Shown: positions 27,554 to 37,286, counted from the stretch's first letter. The stretch: 64,000 nucleotides of DNA from Pectobacterium polaris (GCF_002307355.1 NZ_CP017481.1:3596001-3660000), one strand, 5' to 3'. Made by a program: numbers and translations. Notes: generated from the sequence alone by a model not told the origin.

Positions 27554-29014
27554 TTAATTCGTGTTCGCTGCGTGCTGTGGCGCGGAAACTTCATCGCCCT
27601 GTACGCGCTTCTCTTCTGATTTTTCTTCGACTGGGATGTCTTCAAAGCCCAGCAGTAAGGTAACGAAGAAGGAAATCACGACGGACAGAAGCATGACACC
27701 GAATACCCAAGCAATACTCATCGGGTTGGTCGGATCGAAGAACTGCACGCTGGTAAACAGTCCCGGCGACACCATTGAATGGCTTGCCAACCCGCCGATA
27801 CCCGCAACGGCACCACAGATAAAACCGGTAATTAAACAGGCGATCAGCGGACGCTTCAGACGCAAAGCCACACCGTACAGCGCCGGTTCAGAGATCCCGG
27901 CAACAATGGCCGAGGCCGCCGCCGCCAGCGCCGTCTGGCGCAGTTCCGGGTTTTTGGTGCGCCAGGCAACCGCCAGTGAAGATCCGCCCAGCGACAGGTT
28001 CGCACCGATTTCAGACGGCATTACCATGCCTTCTTTGCCAGTTTCAGCGATGGTTTGAATAATAGTCGGGGTAAACACACGGTGCATACCGGTCATCACC
28101 AGCAGCGGCCAAATAGCGCCCATGATGGCAACAGACAGCCAGCCCAGATAGTCATGCACGGTGTACACCACCGCAGAAATACCGCTACCGATCCAGATCC
28201 CAATCGGGCCGATCAGCATAATGGCAATCGGGGAGGCAATCAGCACGATTAACATCGGCTTCAGGAAGTTTTTGGTCACCGCTGGCGTAATACGGTCTAC
28301 CCATTTTTCAATGTAAGACAGAATCCAGGTCATACACAGCGCTGGAATCACGGTGTAGGTATACTTCACCGCCGTGACGGTCAGCCCCATAAACACCACC
28401 TGCTGACCCTGCGCCGCTTTTGCCATCAGATCGATAAACGTCGGATGAACCAGCACCCCGGCGATAGCAATCGCCAGCGACATATTGGTTTTGAATTTTA
28501 CCGCCGCAGACGCCGCCACCATGATCGGCAGGAAGAAGAACGCGCCGTCACCAATCACGTTCAGAATCGTTATCGTCGAGGCGCCCTTCTCAAACAGCCC
28601 GGTCATGTCGAGGATCATGGCAAGCAGTTTCACCATCGAGCCACCGATAATCGCGGGAATGAGCGGTGACATCGTGCCAATCAACGCATCCAGAATCCCC
28701 GCGCCGATGCGTCGCAGCGTAATTTTATTGTTCACTGGTACGGCTTTTTCAGCTTCCACGCCTTCTGGCAGCAGTTTCACCACTTCGGCGTAGGCCTGAG
28801 AAACGGTGTTGCCGATGATGACCTGACACTGGTTATCATTTTTCACGACACCCAACACGCCGCTTATCGCCTTCAATTCGGCCACATTCGCCGCATCATT
28901 ATCTTTCAGCACAAAGCGCAGACGGGTCATACAGTGCGTCACGGCAGCGATGTTATCAGCACCACCGATGGCATCGACGATCGAACGGGATACAGCCGCA
29001 TAATTCTTTGACAT
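27554..29014 (-). CDS. ascF: PTS beta-glucoside transporter EIIBC (AscF-like)
   Basis: 486 residues from the ATG at 29014 (the longer frame adds 13). The EIIB domain has the phospho-Cys in VTHCMTRLRF (~26-35). The EIIC domain carries about ten hydrophobic segments. The tail is charged (EEKSEEKRVQGDE) with no EIIA, so glucose-type EIIA is supplied in trans, as for E. coli AscF, which has nearly the same length. It transports and phosphorylates aryl-beta-glucosides such as salicin, arbutin or cellobiose. Next gene downstream is the phospho-glucosidase. Confidence 0.85.
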   Translation of the reverse strand: MSKNYAAVSRSIVDAIGGADNIAAVTHCMTRLRFVLKDNDAANVAELKAISGVLGVVKNDNQCQVIIGNTVSQAYAEVVKLLPEGVEAEKAVPVNNKITLRRIGAGILDALIGTMSPLIPAIIGGSMVKLLAMILDMTGLFEKGASTITILNVIGDGAFFFLPIMVAASAAVKFKTNMSLAIAIAGVLVHPTFIDLMAKAAQGQQVVFMGLTVTAVKYTYTVIPALCMTWILSYIEKWVDRITPAVTKNFLKPMLIVLIASPIAIMLIGPIGIWIGSGISAVVYTVHDYLGWLSVAIMGAIWPLLVMTGMHRVFTPTIIQTIAETGKEGMVMPSEIGANLSLGGSSLAVAWRTKNPELRQTALAAAASAIVAGISEPALYGVALRLKRPLIACLITGFICGAVAGIGGLASHSMVSPGLFTSVQFFDPTNPMSIAWVFGVMLLSVVISFFVTLLLGFEDIPVEEKSEEKRVQGDEVSAPQHAANTN

Positions 29015-29062
29015 GGATAGACAATCTCTCGTAATCGCGCACGCTACACCCAATTCAACACA

Positions 29063-29075
29063 CCGTTCGAAACGG
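29063..29075 (-). promoter_or_regulatory. Palindrome upstream of ascF
   Basis: CCGTT-CGA-AACGG, 49-61 bases before ascF; possible secondary operator, or unrelated. Confidence 0.3.
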
Positions 29076-29177
29076 GAATATCACTTGATGCACGCACATT
29101 TATTATTCAATTTCATACAGTTATGAAAGTATTCATGCCGGTATCCCTGCTCCATGCAACGTGATGAAACGCCGATG

Positions 29178-29191
29178 GGTAACCGGTTCCA
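29178..29191 (-). promoter_or_regulatory. Candidate AscG operator
   Basis: GGTAACCGGTTCCA agrees at 11 of 14 bases with TGAAACCGGTTTCA, the AscG consensus as I recall it from E. coli. It lies in the ascF-ascG intergenic region, about 165 bases before ascF. Confidence 0.5.
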
Positions 29192-29328
29192 CATGATAGT
29201 GTTTATATATGAATGCGATTTCAATAATTTTGTTATGAATATTTTGCTTATGTGATCGTGATCGTCATGAATAGCGTGTTACTCCCCTCGTCCGCTTCGG
29301 TTCTGCACTCATCACCCTGCTACCGGCC

Positions 29329-29457
<129 letters not shown>

Positions 29458-29499
29458 GTGTGTAAAATGACGGGAGTACTCAACGTCTCAGGATGTCCC

Positions 29500-30525
29500 A
29501 TGTCGACAATGCAGGAAGTGGCGAAGAAAGCAGGCGTATCGAAAGCGACGGTGTCGCGCGTGCTATCGGGCAAAGGCTATACCAGTGAAGAAACCAAAAC
29601 GCTGGTCTATCAGGCCATTGAGGAGACGGGATATCGGCCAAATTTACTGGCGCGGAATCTGGCGACCAGCAAATCAGCCTGTATTGGTTTGGTGGTAACC
29701 AACACGCTCTATAACGGCAGCTATTTTAACGAACTGCTGTCACAGGCCGCCAAAAAGCTGGAAGACAACGGGCGTCAGCTGATTCTGGTCGATGGCAAAC
29801 ACAGCGCCGATGAAGAACGCGCCGCGATTCAATTCCTGTTGGGGTTACGCTGTGATGCGATCATCATCTATCCCCGTTTTCTCACCGTGGATGAAATGGA
29901 TGACATCATCGAGAAGCACAAGCAGCCGATCATGGTGGTTAACCGTAAACTGCGTAAACACCAGAGCCACTGCATCTGTTGCGATCACAAAGGTTCCAGC
30001 TATAACGCCACGCAGCATCTGATCGCGCGCGGCCATCGAGATATCGCTTTTATCACCGGTTCACTGGATTCGCCGACCGCTATCGAACGCCTTTCCGGCT
30101 ATAAAGATGCCCTGACAGCGGCCAATATCGCGGTACGGGATGAGTTGATTGTGAAAGGAAAATGGACGCCGCGCAGCGGGTCGCTCGCCATTAACGCCCT
30201 GCGCGATAATCAGGTATCGTTCAGTGCCGTTCTCGCCAGCAATGACGATATGGCGATTGGCGCAATAAAAGCGTTGGATGACGCTGGCGTTGCCGTGCCG
30301 CACGACGTTTCTGTCGTCGGGTTCGACGACATTCCCACCGCCCCGTTTTTGAAACCGTCGCTCTCCAGCGTCAAAGATCCGGTGAGCGATATGATCAACG
30401 AAGTGATTAACCGCCTGATCGCGATGCTGGACGGCGGCTATTTCTCGAAAGAAAATCTGTTCTTGTCGGAGCTACAGGTCAGAGATTCCATTCAGACCGG
30501 GCCGCATGGTAATCAGTCCATTTGA
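29500..30525 (+). CDS. ascG: LacI-family repressor AscG
   Basis: 341 residues from the ATG at 29500, preceded by AGGATG; the longer frame starts inside the palindromic repeat and is rejected. LacI-type helix-turn-helix MQEVAKKAGVSKATVSRVLS at the N-terminus. The body follows E. coli AscG closely by recall (YRPNLLARNL, LGLVVTNTLY-like, DGKHSADEERAAIQ, RCDAIIIYPRFL, ALSSVK-like end). It is divergent from ascF and should repress ascFB. Confidence 0.85.
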   Translation: MSTMQEVAKKAGVSKATVSRVLSGKGYTSEETKTLVYQAIEETGYRPNLLARNLATSKSACIGLVVTNTLYNGSYFNELLSQAAKKLEDNGRQLILVDGKHSADEERAAIQFLLGLRCDAIIIYPRFLTVDEMDDIIEKHKQPIMVVNRKLRKHQSHCICCDHKGSSYNATQHLIARGHRDIAFITGSLDSPTAIERLSGYKDALTAANIAVRDELIVKGKWTPRSGSLAINALRDNQVSFSAVLASNDDMAIGAIKALDDAGVAVPHDVSVVGFDDIPTAPFLKPSLSSVKDPVSDMINEVINRLIAMLDGGYFSKENLFLSELQVRDSIQTGPHGNQSI

Positions 30526-30580
30526 TAGCCATCCCGATGACAAAAACGGATCACACGCAAATTGCAGAATATATAACAGA

Positions 30581-31474
30581 TTATTTGCGATATCGGAGGG
30601 TTTCTACGAGTAAAGAGAACGCAGAAGAGTGGTGTCTGTGATTAGGGTAGTAAAGATGATAACCCGGTATGTCCGGTGTGAATTTATCGAGTACTTGGAT
30701 AAGTTTTCCGTTGTCAATAAATCCCTGCACCTGATCAAGATGGATATATCCCAGACCGTGGCCATTAAGTACTGCGTTGACCAGTAGCTCAATAGTATTG
30801 ACGACCAGTTGCCCTTTGCCTTTAACTTTTATTTCATGTCCGTCACTCATAAGGCGCCATCCTATTACTGTGCCAGATGTTGGCAGCCGGAAATTGATGA
30901 CGTTATGATCGATTAGCTCAGTGGGTATTTTTGGTGCTGGGAATCTTGTCAGATAGGCAGGACTGGCAACGATTGCCATCGGGATGTCTGGACCAATCCG
31001 CATAGCAATCATGTCCTTATCGATCTCTCCTCCAAGGCGGATACCAGCATCAAACTGATTGGCCACAACGTCCACCAGTGCATGATCAACGTTGATTTCA
31101 ATATGAATATCGGGGTTTTCTGGTAGTAGTCTTTCAATGGCGGGCATGAGTATCGTCTTTGCCGCATGTTCCACCGTCGTGAGTCGAATCGTTCCGGAAG
31201 GCCGGTCACGCAGCTCACCGAGAGAGCTAATCACAAGGTCGAGGTCATGAAGCATCGGACCAAGCTTCGCAAGCAGGCGCTCCCCAGCCTCTGTTGGCGC
31301 GACACTTCGTGTCGTGCGTGCCAGAAGTCGTAGACCTAGGCGTTCCTCAACACGGCGAATTATCTGGCTCAGTGCTGATTGCGCCATCCCCAGACGTAGA
31401 GCTGCTTTGGTAAAGCTGCGTTCTTCAGCAACAACTACGAACGCAGTCAGATCTGCAATTTCTTCGCGACGCAA
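30581..31474 (-). CDS. LysR-family transcriptional regulator
   Basis: 297 residues. The helix-turn-helix reads SFTKAALRLGMAQSALSQIIRRVEE, then RLLARTTRSVAPTEAGE. The effector domain has VDHALVDVVANQFDAGIRLG. Its divergent neighbour is a broken Old Yellow Enzyme gene, which was probably its target. Confidence 0.85.
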   Translation of the reverse strand: MRREEIADLTAFVVVAEERSFTKAALRLGMAQSALSQIIRRVEERLGLRLLARTTRSVAPTEAGERLLAKLGPMLHDLDLVISSLGELRDRPSGTIRLTTVEHAAKTILMPAIERLLPENPDIHIEINVDHALVDVVANQFDAGIRLGGEIDKDMIAMRIGPDIPMAIVASPAYLTRFPAPKIPTELIDHNVINFRLPTSGTVIGWRLMSDGHEIKVKGKGQLVVNTIELLVNAVLNGHGLGYIHLDQVQGFIDNGKLIQVLDKFTPDIPGYHLYYPNHRHHSSAFSLLVETLRYRK

Positions 31475-31616
31475 AGCTTCCTCTCCACACCATTTATCAT
31501 TTAAATGATAAGGCTAAGTATTTTTATACATCTAGTCCACTTAATAAATCACCTTTATATTAAGCGAATGCATTGTTTCCTGGCTCCTCCCAAGTCAAAA
31601 ATTTAACGAAAATCTT

Positions 31617-31775
31617 ATGAATTATTTAAACGCCCTCTTTGATTCTTTTCCTTTAAAGAATGATATGACGCTCAAAAATCGCGTCGTCATGACGCCGATG
31701 ACTACCTAGTCGGTAAACCCAGATGGGCCCCTCTCCGATCAGGAGGAAGACACACGAGGCTGCACAGCAGCATAA
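31617..31775 (+). pseudogene. Remnant of an Old Yellow Enzyme (NADH:flavin oxidoreductase)
   Basis: From the ATG at 31617 the frame reads MNYLNALFDSFPLKNDMTLK, then NRVVMTPMTT, an in-frame TAG at 31707, SVNPDGPLSDQEE, and a stop at 31773. This is the N-terminus of OYE-type flavin oxidoreductases (typically LKNRIVMAPMTTWSAN...G..SDQE). TAG replaces the expected Trp codon (TGG) after MTT. The rest of the enzyme is gone; 31776-31912 shows only debris. Confidence 0.6.
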
Positions 31776-31912
31776 ATTTATCGGATATCGTGTCCAGCGA
31801 GTTTTTGGTGACCAACACTCATGGCTGCCAGAATCGGAATTCCGGGGAGATGGTTGCCCGGTTTGTCTTACCTGGACACCGATACCACACGCACACTTAG
31901 TGAGGAATAATA

Positions 31913-32317
31913 ATGAATAAGACATTGAATGAAGAACTGGTGAAAATTGAAGCGGCAGCAGTAGCTTATCTGACTGCATTCAATCGCGCCGACATCCCTG
32001 CTTTAATCGAAACATATACTAATGATGGTGTGCTTATGGGACCGGGCAGACCAGCGTCAATAGGCAAGGATGAGCTTGAGCTGGCCTATAATAGCGTATT
32101 TGAAACAATCGGCTTCAGTATGAAATATGAAATAAAGGAAGTGGAGCAAATCAGCCCCGACTGGGCATTCGTTCGAAGCGCTACCGAGGGAACAGAAACA
32201 GACAAAGCAACGGGCATCATCACTCCAGCGGCTTATCAGGAGCTGTTTCTGCTACATAGGCCCGCAGCTGGATCATGGAAGATTGCGCGATACTGCACTA
32301 CCAAGATAAGTTCATAG
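31913..32317 (+). CDS. SnoaL/NTF2-like protein (SgcJ/EcaC-type)
   Basis: 134 residues with the NTF2-like cone fold pattern: long first helix AYLTAFNRADIPALIETYTNDGVLMGPGRP, then strand-rich half WAFVRSATEGTET...YQELFLLHRPAAGSWKIARYC. Small catalytic or binding domain of unknown substrate. Standalone, next to the oxidoreductase remnant. Confidence 0.75.
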   Translation: MNKTLNEELVKIEAAAVAYLTAFNRADIPALIETYTNDGVLMGPGRPASIGKDELELAYNSVFETIGFSMKYEIKEVEQISPDWAFVRSATEGTETDKATGIITPAAYQELFLLHRPAAGSWKIARYCTTKISS

Positions 32318-32401
32318 AGTATGTTCCAGGACTGACGGTAAGCCGAGTAGCAGGCAAGACAGCAACAGCCTTTTCTATCTCAGTAATATCAGTATGTTAA
32401 A

Positions 32402-32435
32402 GCGTCCGTCTTATGATTTTTCATAAGACGGACGC
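32402..32435. terminator. Perfect 15-bp hairpin between convergent genes
   Basis: GCGTCCGTCTTATGA pairs exactly with TCATAAGACGGACGC across a TTTT loop. It lies between the SnoaL-like gene and the convergent lipoprotein gene. Confidence 0.7.
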
Positions 32436-32566
32436 CCTGTTTATGGAATCACTAAATCTGTGTGTCCGCAATATCTAGTACTCATCAGACAGTCAACACT
32501 AGAATATTGGGTCTGAGCTAATACAGATAACCTGATCGACGTGATTCAACCGGGCGTGCTCGACTG

Positions 32567-33349
32567 TCATTTTACGCTATTGACGTAACGAACCATGCCC
32601 TGGAGCAATTGCGCAAACCGATGTGATTCATAATTACCCTCACTTGGCACCATCCAAACGCTGTTAACCTCAAGTTGGATCGTTGGTACACCATGTGCTG
32701 AGCCGAACTTTGTGACGGTTTCGTTCTTGGAGGCGGCAAAATAGTTGTTTGAGTAATTGGAAATGCCTTCATTTCGCAATGAGGCGATGAGTTTGGTCAC
32801 CAGTTCGTCTTTACCCAGCAGAGATTTTCCCTTCATGGTTCCGATATCGACATCATAGGGTCGGTAAGGGTGGCTGCCGTGGATATCAATAATGAGTTTC
32901 GGCTTTTGTGATTTTATTAATTCGGCTAGCCTCGCTTTATAATCATTATTATCGTAGTAGTTGGGGTCTGAAGGAGAGGCTTTTGTTGTATAGATGACCG
33001 TCGACCCCGTCAGTTTTCCCAACATGATTGCCAGTGCTGCCGTCCCTCCTCCGTCAGAGAAACGATATTTTCCATCCCGAAACGGTTCGGTAGCATGGGG
33101 GGCGCTAATGATAATGGGCTCCTGTCCTAAGATGACGTTAAACCATTTTTCCCCCTCTTTCGGTTTAACATCGCTATTTTTATCTGCATCCTTTTGATAG
33201 ACGATTGCTTCGTTGATCTGTTCAGGCGTGAGCAATGCTTTTTCGAAATGGCTACTGCCCTGATTCAATGAGCATGCCGATGCTGAAAAAACAAACAGTG
33301 CAATAACAGTAAATCTTCTTATTAATGCAATATTAAGTAATTTCTTCAT
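32567..33349 (-). CDS. Lipoprotein with N-formylglutamate-amidohydrolase-like domain
   Basis: 260 residues from the ATG at 33349. The signal peptide ends in a lipobox SASAC. The mature domain resembles the N-formylglutamate amidohydrolase family: IISAPHATEPFRDG with a candidate metal His, LIIDIHGSHPYRPYDVDIGT with the DxHG motif, and a late TIQLEVN with Glu. This is a zinc-carboxypeptidase-like fold. An envelope-located amidohydrolase is inferred; substrate unknown. Confidence 0.65.
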   Translation of the reverse strand: MKKLLNIALIRRFTVIALFVFSASACSLNQGSSHFEKALLTPEQINEAIVYQKDADKNSDVKPKEGEKWFNVILGQEPIIISAPHATEPFRDGKYRFSDGGGTAALAIMLGKLTGSTVIYTTKASPSDPNYYDNNDYKARLAELIKSQKPKLIIDIHGSHPYRPYDVDIGTMKGKSLLGKDELVTKLIASLRNEGISNYSNNYFAASKNETVTKFGSAHGVPTIQLEVNSVWMVPSEGNYESHRFAQLLQGMVRYVNSVK

Positions 33350-33382
33350 CTGTTCTCTCTCATAGAAATATTTGCCATTCCA

Positions 33383-33796
33383 ATGCTCATGGAAACACAA
33401 AAGCGACGCAGTTTAGGAAACCGACACGCTAAAAAATATGCGATTAAACCGACTATCCCTAGCGTAATGACTACTATAGAAGAAGATGCTTTTTTAGGAG
33501 GGCTTGATGCAAATAAAGTGAAAAAAAGAGGGCAACCTACGCACCGAAACGATCGTTTACAGTACGCGATTGCCCATTTTTATCTGTCTGATACCATCTT
33601 AAACGTAAACGTTAAGCTGGTTATTTTCCGTTGGGCGATTAACCCCATCGGCTATCGGTGGCTTAAAGACCGACGCGCTATTATCGTACGTCGTTCGGGT
33701 TCGGGTAGACGCGTCCTGATTAGGGTAACCAGACAGCTGCGACGAGCGGGAAATGCCCTGAACATGATCAGGTTTGTCAGGCATGGCGCTATATGA
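33383..33796 (+). CDS. Questionable ORF, unknown
   Basis: 137 codons, basic, no recognisable domain and no good ribosome-binding site at the first ATG. It overlaps the 5' leader of the divergent lipoprotein gene. The stretch EEDAFLGGLDANKVKKRGQ looks protein-like, the C-terminal third less so. It may be a decayed gene. The following 33797-34007 is AT-rich with nothing identified. Confidence 0.2.
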   Translation: MLMETQKRRSLGNRHAKKYAIKPTIPSVMTTIEEDAFLGGLDANKVKKRGQPTHRNDRLQYAIAHFYLSDTILNVNVKLVIFRWAINPIGYRWLKDRRAIIVRRSGSGRRVLIRVTRQLRRAGNALNMIRFVRHGAI

Positions 33797-34007
33797 CACT
33801 GGAGAAACTAGGTTAAGACCAATCATTTTTCTTCCCCCTATTCATCTCATCTGTCAGTAAAACTTATCTTGCTTACTACTGAGTATAGAACAATCAAGCA
33901 GGGGGAATATGTAAGGTTTTGTCTGAAAAAACACCGCTAGTGCGCCACTGACGAAGGGAAAGAGAAGACAAACAATCAGCACTATTTTTTTATTTTCTAT
34001 CAGTGAG

Positions 34008-34517
34008 TTATGCGTTCTTCTCCCACGTGCGCAGTCGTCCTGCCACATTTTTATAAGGCGAGGCGGTATTGAACTGAATCATCCGACCGCGCGTCCACTT
34101 ACCGTACCAGCATTCACCGTAAAGCTGTGCATCGGTATAACGTTCAACCAGCGCGATGAGTTCCCGTTTATTCGCGACAAGCAACGCGACCAGTTCAGGC
34201 CACTCTGTAATGTGGGCGAAGTCTTGATAGAATTTTTGCGCGAGTAAACCAAGCTGATTCCACTAGTAGCCCGTCTCTGGAAAATCGATAGGATTACCCT
34301 GCTCTTCCTGCTGATGCCATTTCAGCACCAGATTGCCCCAGCCCAGCAAATACGCCACCAGATTTGCCGCGCTCATCTGCGTTCCCTGCGCATGTCCTGC
34401 CATTTCCGGCGAGAATGCGCGATCGGCGGGAACGGCCTCGATTCGCTTCATTAACAGCGCAAACTGACTGTTGATTGCCTTGATCAAGGCTTCCTTGCTG
34501 TCTGGCACCGCCATCAT
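34008..34517 (-). pseudogene. ClbS/DfsB-family protein (DUF1706) broken by one amber codon
   Basis: The frame from ATG 34517 reads through normally to PETGY, then TAG at 34263-34265, and continues in frame WNQLGLLAQKFYQDFAHI to TAA at 34008. The joined 170-codon product matches the ClbS/DfsB family (around 170 residues; LLGWGNLVLKWH mid-protein, then AQLYGECWYGKWTRGRMIQF and YKNVAGRLRTWEK near the end). ClbS protects colibactin producers. Only one base separates this from an intact gene, so the inactivation is recent, or the stop is a read error or suppressed. Confidence 0.75.
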
Positions 34518-34593
34518 CTCCCCCGACTATTCTTGCTATACAGAATCAGGTTACTGCTCAAATAGCGGCACCGCCTTGTCATCGCTCACGTTT

Positions 34594-35574
34594 TCAGCGC
34601 TGCGCCAGCAGCCGAATCGATGCCTCACGCTCGCGGGGTAACGTCACGGGCGTATGGATGATGAACTCGTCCACGCCAAAACGCTGATGGTAACTTTCCA
34701 GACGCTGATGGATGTGCTCTGGCGTACCGTAAAGCACATTGCGCGGCTCCTGTACGATACGGAAATCCGTCGCGCCTGCCTGCCGAACGAAGTTATCAGC
34801 CTGTTCCTGACTGCCGACCGTCAGCGGCGGCTTGTTCTCAATGTAAACTTTATAGTTATGCTGCGTGCTGGCCAGCGCCTCCGCATCCTCATGACGTTCG
34901 GCGGCAATCACCGACAGCGACAGCAGCGTCTGGGCGTTGGCGGGTTTCAACTCTCGGTAGCTCAAGAGAGATTCCGTCAGCAGCGCTTCACTGGCATTGA
35001 TGAACCCGGCGAACACAAAACTCCAGCCCAGCGAGGCAGCTAACTGCGCACTCTCCTGACTGGCACCCAGCAGAAAGCGCTGTGGCGAATGTTCAGGTAA
35101 TGGCGTGGCATTCAGGCGCTCGGCCGTCTCGTCATAACTGTCGAGAAAGCGGTTTAGCTGATGTAGCTTTTCCGTAAAGGCAACCCGCTGCGTTTCACCG
35201 ATTTCCTGTTGTAGCGCCCGCGTCGCCAGCGGCAGTCCGCCCGGCGCTTTGCCGACCCCCAAATCCACACGCCCGCCCGCCAAAGCGCTGATCACATGAA
35301 AATTCTCCGCGACCTTATACGGGCTGTAGTGCTGTAACATCACTCCGCCGGAGCCAATGCGTAGCGTTGTCGTGTGCGCCAACAGCCAGGTGATCAAGAC
35401 CTCGGGAGACGACCCCGCCAACTCATCGGAATTATGATGCTCGGAAACCCAAAAGCGGTAATAACCGAGCGCTTCTGCCGCTTTCGCCAGCGACACGGTT
35501 TGCGCCAACGCCTGCGCCGCACTCATTCCTTCGGCGATAGGGCTTTGATCTAATAAACTGAGCTTATATCCCAC
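34594..35574 (-). CDS. Luciferase-like flavin monooxygenase (CmoO/YtmO-like)
   Basis: 326 residues; AAGGAAA before the ATG. Bacterial-luciferase-like (LLM) fold with KLSLLDQSPIAEGMS at the start, RFWVSEHHN, RIGSGGVMLQHYSPYKVAENF and GRVDLGVGKAPG. This is the short MsnO8-type group, to which YtmO (CmoO) of Bacillus belongs. The gene lies divergent from the M20 deacylase at the left edge of a cluster that matches the alkylcysteine salvage operon, so a role in oxidising an S-alkyl side chain is inferred. Confidence 0.75.
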   Translation of the reverse strand: MGYKLSLLDQSPIAEGMSAAQALAQTVSLAKAAEALGYYRFWVSEHHNSDELAGSSPEVLITWLLAHTTTLRIGSGGVMLQHYSPYKVAENFHVISALAGGRVDLGVGKAPGGLPLATRALQQEIGETQRVAFTEKLHQLNRFLDSYDETAERLNATPLPEHSPQRFLLGASQESAQLAASLGWSFVFAGFINASEALLTESLLSYRELKPANAQTLLSLSVIAAERHEDAEALASTQHNYKVYIENKPPLTVGSQEQADNFVRQAGATDFRIVQEPRNVLYGTPEHIHQRLESYHQRFGVDEFIIHTPVTLPREREASIRLLAQR

Positions 35575-35905
35575 GATGTTTCCTTATTTTCAGCGACTAT
35601 CCGTTAGCGCTATTTATTGCAAAGCTATGCATTTAAAAACCCGTCATTTAAAAAATTCGTTTAAATAAACAGGGCAATAAAAATCAGCCAGTGCAAACGC
35701 AGATAAGAAGAATGTTGCATAATAGTGTGAAATATAAATATCAATAATGGGTTTTGTTAGCAGATATTTTAATAACGACGACATGCGCGAAGTCTGAAAT
35801 ACGCCGGGATAAAAAGATATGAAATATAACCAGACGGTATTTATCCATTGAGTGGCTATCAGCTACCTTTATCGTGTTTACGTTTTGTTAAGGAGGTGTA
35901 TTGAT
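35575..35905. other. AT-rich divergent promoter region
   Basis: 331 bases between the divergent monooxygenase and deacylase genes. It is AT-rich with several TTTAAA and TATAAT-like stretches; no operator could be named. Confidence 0.4.
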
Positions 35906-37102
35906 ATGGCTGACTCTATCCCCTGTTGTGATATGTCATTCGAGCAGCAGTTAATTAACTGGCGACGGCACTTGCATCAGTACCCAGAACTGTCCAATCA
36001 GGAACACCAAACCACCGCGCACATTACCCGCTGGTTACAAGAGAAAGACATCCGCCTGTTACCCCTTGCCTTAACCACAGGCGTCGTTGCCGAGATCGGT
36101 CACGGCAGCGGCCCGACGATTGCGTTGCGAGCCGATATTGATGCCCTGCCGATTGAAGAATTGGTCGATGTGCCGTTTCGCTCTCAGCACGCTGGCGTCA
36201 TGCATGCCTGCGGACACGACTTCCACACCGCTGTGATGCTCGGTGCCGCCTGTTTGCTGAAAAAACGCGAATCTGTCTTACCGGGTAAAATCAGGCTGTT
36301 TTTCCAGCCCGCAGAAGAAGTTTCTACCGGTGCTAAACAGCTCATCCGCGCCGGCGCGCTCGCCGATGTCGCCGCCGTTTTCGGCCTGCACAATGCACCT
36401 GAACTTCCCGCTGGCACCTTCGCGACACGCAGCGGCCCGTTTTATGCCAACGTGGATCGCTTCGCTATTCACATCACGGGCAAAGGCGCACACGCGGCCA
36501 AACCCGAACAGGGCATCGACAGCATCGTCACCGCCTGCAATATCGTCAACGCGCTGCAAACGTTGCCCAGCCGCAGCTTCAGTTCGTTGGAATCGCTGGT
36601 CATCAGCGTCACGCGTATTCAGGGCGGCAACACCTGGAACGTCCTGCCGCAAACGGTAGAATTGGAAGGCACGGTACGCACCTACAATGCCGCGATTCGC
36701 GCGGAAATACCGGAACGCATTGAACAGTTGATTGGTGGTATTGCCCTTGCGCTGGGCGCAAAAGCGGAGCTGAAATGGTATCCCGGCCCGCCCGCGGTTG
36801 TGAACACCAGCGAATGGGCCGATTTCAGCAAGCAAATTGCCCGAGATGCGGGCTATCAGGTAGAAAACGCCGAACTGCAAATGAGCGGCGAGGACTTTGC
36901 CCTTTATCTTCAGGACGTGCCGGGCACGTTCGTCAGCATTGGCTCAAACAGCGAATTTGGCTTGCATCATCCTCAGTTCAACCCAGATGAAAGCGCGATT
37001 GCGCCAGCCTCACGCTATTTCGCTCAATTGGCGGAGGCCGCACTGCATCGCCTGCATACCACGAAAGTCACCCCACCAAAGGCCGTAATGCCGATCGTTT
37101 GA
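35906..37102 (+). CDS. M20-family amidohydrolase / N-acyl-amino-acid deacylase (SndA/HipO-like)
   Basis: 398 residues from the ATG at 35906, preceded by AAGGAGGTG; the longer frame lacks a site. M20 metal ligands are visible in MHACGHDFHTAV, FFQPAEEVSTGAKQLI and the final SGEDFALYL. The dimerisation/lid domain sits between (GKGAHAAKPEQGIDS). In Bacillus the homolog SndA removes the N-acetyl group at the end of S-alkylcysteine salvage. The surrounding GNAT, monooxygenases and ABC transporter fit that role here. Confidence 0.8.
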   Translation: MADSIPCCDMSFEQQLINWRRHLHQYPELSNQEHQTTAHITRWLQEKDIRLLPLALTTGVVAEIGHGSGPTIALRADIDALPIEELVDVPFRSQHAGVMHACGHDFHTAVMLGAACLLKKRESVLPGKIRLFFQPAEEVSTGAKQLIRAGALADVAAVFGLHNAPELPAGTFATRSGPFYANVDRFAIHITGKGAHAAKPEQGIDSIVTACNIVNALQTLPSRSFSSLESLVISVTRIQGGNTWNVLPQTVELEGTVRTYNAAIRAEIPERIEQLIGGIALALGAKAELKWYPGPPAVVNTSEWADFSKQIARDAGYQVENAELQMSGEDFALYLQDVPGTFVSIGSNSEFGLHHPQFNPDESAIAPASRYFAQLAEAALHRLHTTKVTPPKAVMPIV

Positions 37103-37108
37103 CGAGCG

Positions 37109-37168
37109 AGATACCCGGAGCAACCACGGGGGGAGGCGTCCCTGCGGGAACCTCATCCCCGTGTCTCT
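37109..37168. other. Long hairpin after the deacylase gene
   Basis: CACGGGG and CCCCGTG with an inner GAGG/CCTC pair, plus outer GAGA/TCTC pairing, 7 bases after the stop. It may be an mRNA-stabilising stem or part of the termination region. Confidence 0.45.
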
Positions 37169-37200
37169 CCTAATATCGGACTGACGTAATCAACTCATCA

Positions 37201-37237
37201 CCTCCGCCAGATTGACCTGACGGAGGCGGCAATTTTT
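37201..37237 (+). terminator. Rho-independent terminator after the deacylase gene
   Basis: CCTCCGCCAG pairs with CTGACGGAGG (one mismatch) over a short loop, followed by CGGCAATTTTTATAA. Confidence 0.65.
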
Positions 37238-37286
37238 ATAAATCAATTAATTACGATGAGTGCATTAGGTGAGAAAGTTATAAATA

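Noticed and set aside
33599..33826. Leftward 75-aa ORF
   Set aside because: No recognisable sequence, opposite another doubtful ORF; neither is convincing.
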